Positions 39,528 to 51,853 of a stretch of 64,000 nucleotides of DNA are shown here, piece by piece (position 1 is the stretch's first letter; each line of letters begins with the position of its first letter). Location: NCBI GenBank assembly GCA_030710605.1, contig CP092868.1, positions 31,251,363-31,315,362 on the forward strand, read 5' to 3'. The DNA is from Cordylochernes scorpioides. Taxonomy: Eukaryota > Arthropoda > Arachnida > Pseudoscorpiones > Chernetidae. Position numbers and translations under genes: made by a program. The notes beneath the pieces were generated by a model. The model was not told where the DNA came from. It ran no database searches and was given only the letters and a program-made list of their open reading frames with translations.

Positions 39528-40435
39528 TTAGACAAGATCTTGGAGGTCGTGCTCGTAAAGAAGCTCAAGAACTCTTCTTGGTTCTCTGTACAGGGATCTT
39601 TTGTCCTTTCCAATGCAATTTAGTAAATGTTGGGGAGTGGCCTCTTCGGTTTTGCACCTAGTGCACATGGGGAAGCTTTTGGCTCCCTCTTTATAGACTA
39701 GAGGGCGCAGGTGACCAGATTTCCATCTGGCCAACTGTGTCGATTCCCTTCTGTTTAGTTGGAGGGTCTGTTTTTTTGGGTTTTCTACCTGGTACCAAGG
39801 ATGATGGAAACTATATCTATGGTTCCTTATTAGTTGTAGTTTCAGTTTGTTAATATGGTCTCTTGCTGAAAGGTAGGTCTCGGAGTTCACCGCATCAGGA
39901 TGTCCAGCTGCTCCTTCCTTTGCCAATCTGTCGGCCTCCTCATTTCCAGGGACTCGCACATGTGATGGAATCCATTGTAGACTTATTTTGGTATTTTTAT
40001 TCAGTTTGTTGATTTCTGTAGCAATGTTTTTGAGGAGTCTGTCTTGTGAATAGTAGCAGTTTTTAATTGCAAAAATGGCGGCTTTTGAATCTGTATAAAT
40101 TATTGTTTTTAGTCTCATTTTTCTCTACGAGTTTTAGAGCTTGTAGTATGGCTGTTAGTTCAGATCTGAAAACTGACAAGTTCTTTGGGTTTTTGATTTT
40201 TCTTTTTATTTCCATACTATCTTTAAGGATGAGAACTCCACTGCCAGAGGAGCCATTATCCACCAGTGAGCCATCAGGGTATATCTGTATGGTCTCTGTC
40301 TGCTTTTTCAATCCTCTCCATAGCGAGGCTCCTGAGTAGTCCAGGGTGGTCGGCCCTTTTGGAGCATTCTTGCTCTAGATCCAGGTTGTAGGAGATTTCT
40401 GGTCTTTCTTTATATGGCGCATATTGGTTCTATAA
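39528..40435 (-). pseudogene. Second jockey-like LINE: RNase H and Cys-rich tail (5'-truncated)
   Basis: A different LINE from the one at 559-1816. The minus strand gives YPDGSLVDNGSSGSGV (Asp of RNase H), SVFRSELTAIL (Glu), then after a frameshift near 40080-40110 IYTDSKAAIFAI (Asp) and HVRVPGNEEADRLAKEG, then RWKSGHLRPL, MCTRCK and QHLLNC, ending DLQDLV. The order is that of jockey-type C-termini. A T tract on the plus strand (39500-39511) is the poly-A tail. The EN and RT domains are missing. Confidence 0.85.
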
Positions 40436-40583
40436 TAATAATAAATATAATAAATAATAAACATTATAAAATATCAGATACATTTTTAAGCATACAAATA
40501 TATTTTTAATATTACAAATGCGTAAGCTTAAGCATACAAAAATATTTTATATTAAATAATACAAATCTATGCATACAATTATG
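40436..40583. repeat. AT-rich Merlin-associated repeat
   Basis: It contains AAATGCGTAAGCTTAAGCAT and AATCTATGCATACAATTATG, also present at 54490-54590. Confidence 0.5.
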
Positions 40584-41042
40584 TTATACGTATTTGATTA
40601 ATAATTTACGTAGGTTACGAACTAACGTACTGTAAATAGGGTTACTGAGATTGATCCAGTGACCAATCAGCTTGTAAAAATACTTTCTGGGTATAGGACA
40701 AGGCGGCAAAATTACTGGAGAATTCGTATAAATGACTAAATCGAATAAAATTGCAAATATATCAACGTTTTCTACAAGAAAGATTTTGGATTTCTTAATT
40801 TTGTCACAGAATTCATTATTTAGAGATTGTAAGGTTTTAATTAAAATGTTATTTTTAGGGTAAGTACGAATTGAGAGCAAGAATTTTTCTAACTTCTCAA
40901 CTTGAATCGTACTAGTTTCTTCTGCTTCCTTTCGATCGGTACACACAGACAGACATTCAATTATATATATATATAGATAGAATAGATTGTATCTAGAGGT
41001 TGAATGTAAGTGTTTCTTCCAAAGAGATTCTTCTGTTTTCAT
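40584..41042 (-). CDS. Orphan 152-codon ORF, function unknown
   Basis: An open frame from an ATG at 41042. After a hydrophobic, tyrosine-rich stretch (around residues 18-32) it is Lys/Leu-rich and helical, with EKLEKFLLSIRTYPKNN, KIKKSKIFLVENVDIFAILF and RKYFYKLIGHWINL. It is AT-rich in keeping with its surroundings. No family is recognised; it may be a fragment of a transposon accessory protein or chance. Confidence 0.3.
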   Translation of the reverse strand: MKTEESLWKKHLHSTSRYNLFYLYIYIIECLSVCTDRKEAEETSTIQVEKLEKFLLSIRTYPKNNILIKTLQSLNNEFCDKIKKSKIFLVENVDIFAILFDLVIYTNSPVILPPCPIPRKYFYKLIGHWINLSNPIYSTLVRNLRKLLIKYV

Positions 41043-41399
41043 CCTCCATGCTGAATTCTAACGCTGGATCCCCAGAATTTCTCTTCTGTTGGTTTTGGAG
41101 TAAATTAATGAAGGAAAGCCTATTTATCTTCTTTTTTATTTATCTCCGATCCAATTAAACCTGGGCTCAATTGATGGAAATTTGTGGAAGTTTTTTTTAT
41201 TTTCTGGCCTTTATTTCTCTTTGGTGGTGAAATATATTTTGTATATGATATAATTCCACATTTACATATAGCACACAGACAGAAATATTGTATTGAGATT
41301 TAATATGGAGTCGTATACATGCTTTCTACTCGAAGCCAAGGAGCAAAATAGGAAAAAGAAAATATATGATTCTATATATTATAATAATTACTAATCTTC

Positions 41400-42360
41400 A
41401 AGGAGATAGAGTGACACAATAAGTTTCTTTTCATACATGGTATATTCGGGCAATCCCAGTGTTTGTGCCCCGTCTGGAAACAGGTGAAGCATCTAGGCGT
41501 CCCGTCCGGCAGCATGAATCTTCTTGCTTTCTCCGTGGGCGTTTCGGTCCTTGGGTTTTGTCCTTGTTTTTGTTCCCACTCTTCCGCCGTCCTCGTAGTT
41601 GTTTCCGAACTCGTCGTTGTCCCTGCTTCCTTCCATCCCTTGTTCCATTTGTCCGCCTCGTTGAGGAATTTCGCCGCCTGTAGGAAGTCGGCCTCTTCTG
41701 GGTTCCGCGTGGTACTCCCTGAGGCTGCCAGTAGTAGGCAGTCTTTTGGAGCCAATGCCCACAATGCCTCCTTGTTTGAATCGAACGGCGAAAACTCACC
41801 TGCCGTCGCATGGGCCGTAATGAGGTTCATTAACTATTTCCCCGTAGCTTCCGTGGACTGGAGCCGTCTCATTTTCTTCAGTTCGTTACCCCTACTACGT
41901 GCCCGGCCGTCGTTCCTTGGGTAGCAAAGTTTCAGTGCTTCCAAGACGTCTTCAAGTGCGGCTGAAGGTTCAAACCTGCACTTGATAAATTCGCGGCCGT
42001 CAAGTGGACGCCGCCGTACTAAGGGCCTTCGTCCAGTCTCCCTTCGGTACCTTGCTCACCGTCAGCCACGTTTTGAACTCCTCCACGTAATCTTCGATAT
42101 CTTCCTCCTCCGGGTTGAAACAAGGCGTCTCTCCGTAGCCGATACTTATGTTTGCGGCTTGAGGTGCTAGGCCGACACTGCTCTCCACCATGTGATGAGG
42201 CTGAAGTGGGAATGTAAATCTCAGTTTATTTGATGGTGGTAGGGCGTTGTCCTGGTGGGCTATGGTCACCAGGGTCTGTTCCAAGGCTGGGTTCGGGGTC
42301 CGGTTGCGGAGGGTCGTTCTCCGGTGCAGTCGTAGGCATTGTTGTTTCTGATACCAGACA
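41400..42360 (-). pseudogene. Gypsy family A gag, second copy (broken)
   Basis: From the leader near 42360 the minus strand matches the gag of family A at 45733-46724: GYGETPCFNPEEEDIEDYVE, then frameshifts, FSPFDSNKEALWALAPKDCL, and the zinc knuckle CFTCFQTGHKHWDC near 41450. The match stops right after the knuckle at about 41450, so protease and RT are missing here. Confidence 0.8.
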
Positions 42361-42469
42361 TCTTGCGGTCGCGGGTCAAGGAAGGAGAGATAAAAAAAAA
42401 ATATATATATATATATATAAAAAGAATGTGTCGAAGCTCCTAGTGATAACTACCACGTTGTATCTTTTT

Positions 42470-42632
42470 TAGCCTTCCGCGAAAAAGGTGGTCAGTGGTC
42501 AAATACAACTTGTACCTGTTATCTCTGTGGTGCCGTTTCACTGATAAATAATAAATAAACAAAATTTAAAATAATTTTGTAACGGTCACGTGTATTTCCG
42601 GTTGGTTGCTTGTTGACACACAACAATATATA
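42470..42632 (-). mobile_element. Gypsy family A LTR
   Basis: The LTR of the copy at 41400-42360, with GGTGGTCAGTGGTCAAATAC and GGTTGCTTGTTGACACACAA. It lies directly upstream of gag on the minus strand. Confidence 0.7.
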
Positions 42633-42733
42633 TTACCTGGAATTATCCCTTCTTGAATGCATAATTACCTCACTCTTTCGTTGTCCATTCTCGCAAGGGC
42701 AAAAAGGTCCTCAAATCTATAAAACGGCATTTT

Positions 42734-43795
42734 TTAATGTAGAGTTGACTTGGGGATCTCCGGGATTCTCCTTCGCTGTTGCTTTGGACTCTTCAGATTC
42801 GTATGTCGCATGAAGGAGCTGTTGCGGCGGTACTCACCAGTAGGTGTTTGCACTTTATATGATCTTGGAGCTACTTCTTGGTATATCTGTGTAATTGTTT
42901 GACAGGTGTTTACTCGCTTGACAAGACCTAAATTGGAACAGGTTTGTCTGCCTAGGATGGGACAAGTGTTATCTCTGGATATGATGAAACGTATGTAGGC
43001 AGTTGTGTTTTTCACCATGCACATTGCTAGACTATGTCCTTCGACAGGAATTCAATGTCCTGAAAAGGAAATTAAACTTTTTACTGGAGACACCTTTGGA
43101 TTTCCAGATTTAATCTCCCTGCCAGGCTGAGTGGCAACACGTTACACTGTGCACCTGTGTCTAGTTTCATGTTTACCTTTCTGCCTTTAATTTTGACTTC
43201 CTCGTACCAATCTTCGGTCAGGTTTGTGTTTTCAACTGACTGGATTACAAATTCTTGAATCAGTTCAGGTTCTGGTGACCCAACTATTTGTCTGACTTTG
43301 AATGAATTTGTGTTCTGGGATCTGCAAAGATTTGCAAAATGGTTGAGTTTCTTGCATTTGTTGCATCTCTTTTGATATGCCGGACATTTGTTGATTTTGT
43401 GGGATCTACCACAATTTCTGCAGTTTTCTATTATTTTGTGACTCTGGTTAGTGGTGTTTTCTTTTCTCAGCTCTTTTCTATTTTCCCCACTTCTTACTGT
43501 TCATCTTTGTCACAGCAACTTGTTTTCTGAGTCGGATAGTACATGTTTCATTTGGTTTGTGGCATTTTCACATGCTATGCAAATTTGTGTAGCTTTTTCC
43601 AGATTAAGGTCAGCCTCACTAAGAAGTCTTTCTCTTATTTCATTGTTGATAATTCCTACAACTATTCGATCTTTAAGTATTAAGTCCTCGTATTTGTTGG
43701 TTGACGTTAATCAGCAAGAAGTACTTGGAAGTTTAAAAAGAAAAGTCTTATTTCTTTTAGGCTAACATCAGACATGACAGCATATTTGCAGTTTG
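42734..43795 (-). pseudogene. Gypsy family B gag-protease (K02A2.6-like, broken)
   Basis: Reading down from 43795: the gag block LILKDRIVVGIINNEIRERL, LEKATQICIACE, then two zinc knuckles, CRNCGRSHKINKC and CNKCKKLNHFANLC (about 43320-43440), then the protease active site KLDTGAQCNVLP (about 43160), then CPILGRQTCSNLGLV. Several stops and frameshifts break it. It would precede an RT region like that at 48957-49790, but here it abuts gypsy A sequence. Confidence 0.75.
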
Positions 43796-43799
43796 CTAT

Positions 43800-44415
43800 C
43801 TTTAATTTGATCCTAGTCGATGAGATTCAGATTTTTCGACAGGGATGCCGAAAATTGCCAACCTGGGCCTGAATATCGGGTTTGGTAGGACTTTAAGTCC
43901 GTCAATGTTGGCGGTCTTAATTCCGTCCACAAACCGCTTTGATTCTGCAGAATTGGGAAAGTGAAGGGCAAGTTTTTTGTCCTTCCCAGTTACCGCCGTC
44001 ACATCACAACTTTTCAATTGTGGAGTCTTGGCAATTTTGGCTCTGATGGCCTCGAAAGATAGGTTGTCCGAGGCAATTTTTACATGGTTTACACTGTTCT
44101 TTTACGTCTGCGCGTAGGTTGAGCGCACTGGCACTCTAGAGTGTACAGGTGTGGGTTGGTTGAACCTAAGTTGGATGGTAGAAGTATCTGGTTGGGGGAT
44201 CATTTTAACGGGGTTAGGAAGGGGGGGAGGCTTGGCCAACCTTTACCTAAGTTGGGTGACCTCATTTTCAACTATTTTAAAATTTTTTTAAAGATTCTTA
44301 ACACTTCAGTTTGTAAAGCGTTAAAAATACGTCTTACATCGTCTTTCACTGAGTCAGATAACCCAGTGCGGGTGGTAGCAGGAAGGTTAGAGGCAGCGAT
44401 ATCCGCTACCTCATG
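43800..44415 (-). pseudogene. LINE ORF1-like fragment
   Basis: The minus strand begins HEVADIAASNLPATTRTGLS and SVKDDVRRIFNALQTEVLRI, then after frame changes NLSFEAIRAKIAKTPQL and finally VTAVTGKDKKLALHF, KVLPNPIFRPRLAIFGIPVE. The last part is the RNA-binding-like C-terminal block typical of LINE ORF1. It is joined at 44411 to the RT of gypsy A. Confidence 0.55.
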
Positions 44416-46724
44416 AAAATTTTTGTTGAAAAGAGAATCTATCTCTTCCCGGTAATGGATATGAGAATTTTTCGGTTACGTTGTTAACTTTTCTATAGTC
44501 CACACAAAACCTATAGGATCCGTCTGATTTTTTAACCAAAACGACCGGGCTCGCCCATGGAGATGTTGATTTCATAATAACTCCTTTTTCACACATTTCT
44601 TTAACCTGTTCCTCTATAATATCACGTTCCTTAGGACTGCGGCGATAGGCTTTTTGTCGAATTGGTTCCGTGTTCGCTTTAAGTTTAATGTGGTACGGTT
44701 CGATATCTGCCGCCTTATTCCACTCTTCTGAGAAAAGTTCCCGATACCTGTACAATACGTCCAGTACGTCGATTTTTTCGCTGTCCGATAGCTCCGGGTT
44801 TATATCGAACTTCTGTGGTTCGTATTTGCACGTGGCCGTCGTACTGTATCCCACCTGTTCACTTAGGAAAGAAACATTCGCTATTTCCCCGCCGGATCGT
44901 AACAAGCACGAGTTTGCTACCAACCGCACCGGCTCGTTCTTAGTATTTATGACATCAATGAATATCTCGGATACCGCTTCGGAAACGTGTACTGATGGTA
45001 TTAGTAGCCCCGTTCTTCTTACGCAGTCGGGGTGGGGTTCTAAAATGCCCGCCATTACTGTTGGCCCTTTTAACTTAACCCTCGTTTTACAACGTGGTGC
45101 AATTTCAAGGTCGTCTAGTATGCAGTACTTTTGTTTGGGGTTTTTCTGATCGCTCGTAATTGTGCCTAACCTCTCGAGTTCCCGTTCTTCGTTTAGTTCT
45201 ACCACGTGGTCGTCCCTGCCTATTTTTGGCCTATACAATTCTACCGATTCGTCTCTAAACATAATTTTGCAATGATAGTTTGTTAGAATATCGACGCCGA
45301 AAATAATCTTTTCCCCATTTCCTGGAATTATGGTGAACCTGCCACATATGTCGAAACCATCAATGTTGACCTCCAAGTATGTGCACGTGTTTGAGACTAC
45401 TGACCCACTTATTCCCCGTATAAGTAATTTTGAAGGCATTCTAGCACATCCTAGTGCGTTGGCTATTCCTTCGTCTATGCAGCTAACATTTGCCCCTGAA
45501 TCGAAAATCAGTTTGCCTACATGTGTCTCATTGATATACGTGATTAAACAGAAATTTGTCATACCTGTCCAACGGAATTTTTCCATTGCTGTACCCCCTA
45601 TTTCTAAAGTGGATTTTTCTATTGGTACCTTATTTAATGTCTGTTTCTCGTTAACCCCCGGTTGTCCTTTTACCCTGAAGATTATGCGATTGGTGTTACC
45701 AGTAACCTCGGAAAATACACGTGGTACGCTCTCTACACTGTTTGAAACTTCCACCACAGGATTAGAGGCAAAATTGTACTTACCACGTGGCCTCCTTTTC
45801 GGGCAATCCCAGTGTTTGTGCCCCGTCTGGTAACAAGTGAAGCATCTTGGCGTCCCGTCCGGTAGCATAAATCTTCTTGCTTTTTCCATGGGCGTTTCGG
45901 TCCTTGGATTTCATCCTTGTTTTTGTTCCCACTCTTCCGCCGTCCTCGTAGTTGTTTCCCAACTCGTCGTTGTACCTGCCTCCGTCCGTTCATTGTTCCA
46001 TTTATCCGCCTCGTCGAGGAATTTCGCCGCCTGTAGGAAGTCGGCCTCTTCTGGGTTCCGCGTGGTGCTCCACGAGGCTGCCAGTAGTAGGCAGTCTTTT
46101 GGAGCCAATGCCCACAATGCCTCCTTGCTTGAATCAAACGGCGAAAACTCACCTGCCGTCGCGTGGGCCGTAATCAGGTTCATCAAATATCTCCCCGTAT
46201 CTTCCGTGGACTGGGGCCGTCTCGTTTTCTTTAATTCGTTACCCCTACTACGTGCCCGGCCGTCGTTCCTTGGGTAGCAAAGTTTCAGTGCTTCCAAGAC
46301 GTCTTCAAGTGCGGCTGAAGGGTCAAACCTGCACTTGATAAATTCGCGGCCGTCAAGTGGAAGCCGCCGTACTAGGGCCTTCGTCCAGTCTCCCTTCGGT
46401 ACCTTGCTCGCCGTCAGCCACGTCTTGAATTCCTCCACGTGGTCCTCGATGTCTTCCTCCTCCGGGTTGAAACACGGCGTCTCTCCGTAGCCGATATTTA
46501 TGTTCGCTGCTTGAGGTGCTGGGCCGACACTGCTCTCCACCATGTGATGAGGCTGAAGTGGGGATATAAAACTCAATTTATTGGTAGGTTGCAGTACATT
46601 GTCCTGGTGGGCTATGGTCACCATGGCCCGTTCCAGGGCTGGGCTTGTGGTCCGGTTCTGGAGGGTTGTTGAGGTCCGATTCTCTGCGGTATAGCCGTTG
46701 GGAGGGTTAGATCTGGTACAAGAC
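44411..46724 (-). pseudogene. Gypsy family A gag-protease-RT (truncated)
   Basis: Gag starts with MSCTRSNPPNG at 46724, has FNPEEEDIEDHVEEFKTWL, ALVRRLPLDGREFIKCRF, and shifts frame near 45911-45890. The next frame has the knuckle CFTCYQTGHKHWDC (about 45840), the protease site FDSGANVSC (about 45500), and the start of RT, ending SPWASPVVLVKKSDGSYRFC and VDYRKVN. At 44411-44460 the frame runs into LINE ORF1, so most of RT, RNase H and integrase are missing. Its LTR lies just upstream (46732-46971). Confidence 0.8.
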
Positions 46725-46731
46725 ATCTTTC

Positions 46732-46971
46732 GTTCTCCGGGCAAGGATAAAAAGAAAAAAAATAAATAAAATGCACGAAGGTCCAACGATAATTGGCACG
46801 TTGTATTTGTAAGCATTCCGCGAAAACGGTGGTCCGTGGTCAAATACAACTTGTGCCTGTTATCTCTGTGGTGCCGTTTCTCTGATAAATAAATAAAATA
46901 AACAAAATTTAAGATAATTTTGCAACGTCACGTGTATTTCCGGTCGGTTGCTTGTTGACACAACAATATCT
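46732..46971 (-). mobile_element. Gypsy family A 5' LTR and leader
   Basis: On the minus strand it begins TGTTGTGTCAACAAGC at 46971 and runs to just before the gag ATG. It abuts the 3' end of gypsy B1 coding sequence at the short AT block 46972-46975, a recent insertion of A into or beside B. A primer-binding site was not found. Confidence 0.7.
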
Positions 46972-46975
46972 TGAA

Positions 46976-49790
46976 GGAGGTCTCCGATTTCTTGGTGGGT
47001 TTCTTCTTGGGATGGGTCCTTCATTACTGGCTTCGGGATCCGGTGAACGAGACGACTCCCCTGAAATGCCTCCATCATTCTGGTCCACGAGTCCAGAGTC
47101 CCGCTGCTGTCTGGCTGTTTCTATAGGCGGCGATTCACTTCTGCCTCTGTTGGGCATATCAGCCTCAGGAACGATGATATCAGTTTCCTCTCTTTGGCGT
47201 CCATATTGTCGATCTTCATCTCCACCATTCTCCCACCTCTTCCTTATTTGATCTCGATGATAACTTTTGACCTGTCCGTGTATTACAACTGTATAGACTC
47301 GGGATCCTTTTCTCCCCACTATTCTGCCTGGAATCCATCGATCACCGCCTCTAAAATTTCGACACCAAACCATGTCATCTATTCCAAACTCATCTTGTTG
47401 AAATCCGTGGTCGTATTTCATTTGCCTGGCCTGCTGCTCTTTTACTATTGATTCCAGATTTGGATGTATAATTGATAGTCGGGTTCGAAGGGAACGCCCA
47501 ATAAAGAGTTCTGACGGAGCCTTCTTGGTTGTTTCATGAGGGGTGCTACGATATGCCAGCAAAATTTTTGATAGCGTGTCCTGAATGGTATCCCCAGGTT
47601 TTTTTTATTTTTGTCTAATGCCATTTTTATCATCTTGACAGCTCTCTCTGCCAGGCCATTGCTCTGAGGATGGTACGCAGGAATCAGTGTTTGTTTTATT
47701 CCATTATTTTTCAAAAAAATTTTCATATCACTACCCGTAAACTGAGGGCCATTATCTGATACTATTTCTTCTGGCAAACCATAAGATGAAAAAAGTAGTC
47801 TTAATTGCTCAATTGTTTTTGCTGAGGTTATTTCTCTCATTGGGAATGCCTCGACCCACTTAGAATGACTATCCACGACAATTAGCAAATTGATGTTATC
47901 TTTGTTTGCATAATCAATATGGATCCGCTGCCAAGGTCTAACTGCCCAAATCCAAGGTTGCCACTTCACTCTATTTGGGCCATCCTGAACCTGTTGGCAG
48001 TTTCTACACCTGTTTACCAGGAACTCAATTTCATTGTCTAGATTCGGCCACCAGAAATGAGACCTTGCCACAGACTTCATTTTGCTCATCCCTGAATGGG
48101 TCTCGTGTAAGCAACTCAACAAGTTCGGTCTGAGAGAGGAAGGAATAATGACCCGCATCCCCCACAATAGACACTCTCCGTCCACAGTCAGCTCCAGTTT
48201 TCTCTGAAAGTAAGGTCTGAGGTGGTCTGGCACCCTCTCAGGCCAGCCATGCTGGGTATAGCACTTCACTATTGATAGCACTTCATCCTTTTGAGTTTCA
48301 ATTCTAATTTCTTCAGCCGTGATTGGCAAATCCTTCATGTAGGACAGTGCATAAATGTTATCCAGTCTCGAAGTTTCCTCACTCTCAACTGGAAGACGTG
48401 ACAGAAGATCTGCATTTCCATGATCTTGAGTTTTTTTAAACTTGATATCGTAGGTATAAGCCGACAGAATTATCGCCCATCTCTGTAATCTCGAAGTTGA
48501 TAAAGTAGGAATTCCCGATTTTGGGCCTAAAATAGACACTAGCGGCTTATGATCCGTTATCAGGGTAAAGCGTCTCCCATAAATAAACTGATGGAATTTG
48601 GTCACTCCATAAATTATTGCGAGAGCTTCCCTCTCAATCTGAGAATAGTTGCGCTCAGCTCCTGATAGGGTCCGAGAGGCAAACATGATCGGTCTTTCCT
48701 GGCCTCCGATGACATGAGACAGAACCGCGCCAATTCCAATCTGGGATGCATCCGTGGCCAAAAACAAAGGCAATGTGGTGTCGTACGGAACTAAGACCCT
48801 CTCAGAGGTAATGCTACTCTTGCACTTTTCAATAGCCTCTTCACACTCCTTGGTCCAGCTCCAGCAATTCTTTTTATGAAGCAGCTCGTGAAGAGGCCTC
48901 AATAGATCCGGTAGATTTGGAATAAATTTTCCATAATAATTCACCAATCCAAGAAATTACCTCAACTCAGAGATGTTTGTCGGACTCTTGGCCTTCTGTA
49001 AAGCTTGCACCTTGTGATCCAAAGGTCGGATGCCATCTTCCTTGATAAGATGGCCCAAATACTCGATTTCTCTTTGCACAAATTTACATTTATCCTTCTT
49101 CAGTTTAATGTTGTATTTTTCCAAACGCAGAAACACAGTTTTCAATACAGCCAAGTGTTTCTCCACTGAAACTGTAGCTATGAGGACATCATCAATATAG
49201 CAAATAACGCCCTCTATTCCAGCCAGAACCCTATCCATCACAGATTGGAAATAACTAGGGGCATTAGCCAGCCCAAAAGGCATTCTCCTAAACCTGAAAA
49301 GTCCCTTATGTGTGTTGATAGTTAAAAATGGCTGGGTGCTCGTTGCCACCTCTAGTTGCAGGTAAGCGCTGCTCAAATCTAATTTTGAGAAATATTTCCC
49401 CTTGGCCAAGATAGCAAACAAGTCTTGCTGAGTGGGGAGCGGATAAGCTGCTGTATCCAAGAATCTGTTCAAAGTTACCTTAAAATCACAACAAATTCTC
49501 ATTTCCTTATTTTTTTTTGGTACCACTACTACTGGAGTTGCCCACTGGCTACTCCTCACCCTATATAAGTATCCCTTTGTCACCATATTTTCTAAAGCTT
49601 CTGTAACCGCCGTTCTAATCGCAAAAGGCACCGGTCAAGCCTTATGAAATATTGGGCTTACGTCACGAATATTCATTGAAAATGTGAATCCTTTTATGGG
49701 CTCTGCTGTGTCATTGAACAAAACTTGGTGCTCTTTGAAAAATTCAGCAATAGCAATTTCCGAAGGTATCTGGTTCACCGCAAAATATAG
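46976..49790 (-). pseudogene. Gypsy family B, copy 1: RT, RNase H, integrase
   Basis: The minus strand gives the RT start (VPFAIRTAVTEALENM) after a stop at 49636, the RT catalytic block CYIDDVL near 49200, RNase H (FLATDASQIGIGAVLS; ITDHKPL), the integrase zinc domain (HSGMSKMKS... CRNCQQVQ), and the DDE core: HIDYANKD, SDNGPQFTG and HPQSNGLAERAVK. A deletion in the T run near 47600 shifts the last part, which then reads VWCRNFRGGDRWIPGRIVG (a GPY/F-like tail) to about 46976. Only two or three small lesions are seen, so it is young. Gag and protease are missing. Confidence 0.85.
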
Positions 49791-50714
49791 CCTTTATATA
49801 GCCCATTAAAGTTTCTAGTGTAGAAAAATATATGTAATAATATAAACAGCTATATCCCCTCACCACACTAGTAGAATCTTACTGTATAAAAAGTGATATT
49901 TTAGGTATTAAAACTGCCTTTTTTGTTTAAAGATAGCAACGTTTGAACGGGTACAGCTAGGTGATAATCAAACATAATCTTTCCGAGTAAAGATTTAGTA
50001 GGGATTGGATGTTTGCTAGAATTGTTTTAATAAATGTTCGTTACTCATGCAAAAAACGGGCGCTAGTATTTTCATAAAGAAAACTGCCATGTCATCATGA
50101 TTGCTCCATTATTTTTACAATCATGACATGTAAAAGTTATTCTAAAACATACGCCAGATCTTGTTAAAATATCAGCCGGAAACTGTAAATACTTATAGTG
50201 TCCCTAATATTTTTAGGACAGTTCTTATAAATTTTAGTAAAGTAGTAAAAAAAGTAATATTTATTGAAAAAAAGTATGTTTTACAATATAACTTGCTACA
50301 TACATTATACTCATAAATATTTATATGGCCATATTTTTATATGAATGCATTTAGATACAATCGATTTGTGCATAATTTTACGACTAGACTAAATTTACGC
50401 AAATCAAGATATTTTAAAAAGTAATATATTTAACGTTTCAAATTAAATTCTTTCTTCAGCAATGGTCTTATATGGTCTCTCCCGGAAGACTCCTGTACTC
50501 CTGGTTTCTCAATAGAGGTGGAACACGATAATTTTTGACAAAACAAATTCTCACGATGGCCACATGTCATAAATCACACTCTCATAAAAATAACAACAAA
50601 AAGCGAAAAAGCACAAATTCGATAACATTTTATTAAAAAAGATAAATAACACCTGCAGAAGCAGTCTTTAATATAATAGTTACTTATGTAGTTTAAAAGG
50701 TTTTTTTTTTTTTT
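49791..50714. other. AT-rich spacer, nothing recognised
   Basis: No frame or repeat family was recognised. A block near 50430-50460 (CGTTTCAAATTAAATTC, then TTTCTTCAG) loosely resembles Penelope termini. Confidence 0.35.
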
Positions 50715-51164
50715 TTAAATATATACATATAAATATATATATATATATAATTCTGGCCGCAATTCGTCAACAATTTTGCCTAGGGTATCATCGATGTCCG
50801 TTTCTTCATTCCTTATTGAAACCATATTTTCCGTTTGTGCGCTCGAGGAACCTGGGTAAGTTAAATAATTCAAAAGACATTCTCTATTTAAATTTGCCGT
50901 TGAATATGTTCTAGCGGCCCTTGAATTGGAAGCTCTGATTTGTTCATTTTCCAATTCTGTGCGTCCACGTTCGGGTGCTGCGGCAGGTCTTGAGGTAGAC
51001 GCTTCGACTCGAACACCTCTGGGACGTGTGTCTCGCTCCTCGGGTGATTCAGCAGCTCTCCCGACTGCCGCCTGCCGCGGCGATTTTCCGGGTGCTCTTC
51101 CAACGTTTTTCCTTCTTCGTGGCATTTCGGTGGCAGATGAATCTTCCGAAGATAGAACCTGCAA
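50715..51164 (-). pseudogene. Helitron-type N-terminal region, possible
   Basis: The minus-strand frame is rich in Arg, Glu and Ser and has repeats such as AVGRAAESPEERDTR and NEQIRASNSRAARTYS, which recall the RAxESPEExxxR repeats at the start of Helitron Rep-helicase proteins. It ends in a low-complexity IYIYLYVYI tail from an AT microsatellite. No Rep motif follows. It is just left of the Helentron-like element at 51319-51853 but in the opposite orientation. Confidence 0.4.
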
Positions 51165-51318
51165 CGAAACAAAAATAACATATTAATACTATTCTATTCA
51201 CATCTAGGTAAATATATGTCATTATATTTGCTACAAGTTTTACACTTGAAATAATTTGAATTTTACCTAATTAGAATTTTTAAAAATGAATTAACAGTTT
51301 ATAAAGAAATACATTTTT

Positions 51319-51853
51319 ACGTGACAACGTCTTTAAATAGGTTGCGGCTGGGAGTCACTTACGAAAAAGTGTAACGCCCGGTAACGATGAGGCACCGAAC
51401 GTCTGTCAGAATAAAAAAAAAAAATATATATCAACAAATTTTTGGTTTTTTTATTTCGGTTATACTATCGATTAATGTTGATAGAATTAAGTAAATTAAT
51501 AGTTTAAAATTAAATAATTATTATTTTAGAAATTTTTAATAGTTTCTTATTTATCTAGCAAATTATAAAGAAAAAAAAAAAAAAAAAAGTAAATGCTTTA
51601 ATGTAAAATGAACATTAACTTCCTTTCATTTCATATTTCTACTATCATCGTCCTATCCTCAACAAAATCACTGATATAGGAATTAGTTAAGTTTGAGTTT
51701 AAATGTACAACGTTTTATGAAACAAAATATAATTCTAATAGTTAAAATTTGAAAAATTCTTATTTTCATTCCTTGTTCATATTGTGCAATTTATTTATAT
51801 TCGTATCAATAAATACGTTGTCACGTAAAATATTCGCCCGTTAAACCGACTTT
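51319..51853 (+). mobile_element. Helentron-like non-autonomous element
   Basis: Its 5' part (ACGTGACAACGTC, GGTTGCGGCTGGGAGTCACT, GTGTAACGCCCGGTAACG) and 3' part (CCTCAACAAAATCACTGAT, ACGTTGTCACGTAAAATATT, CGCCCGTTAAACCGAC) match both ends of 11377-12822 in inverted orientation. The endonuclease coding part is missing, leaving 535 bp. Confidence 0.55.

Noticed and set aside
50100-50460. Possible Penelope terminus near CGTTTCAAATT
   Set aside because: Only one weak box was seen, with no complementary hairpin; not enough to call.
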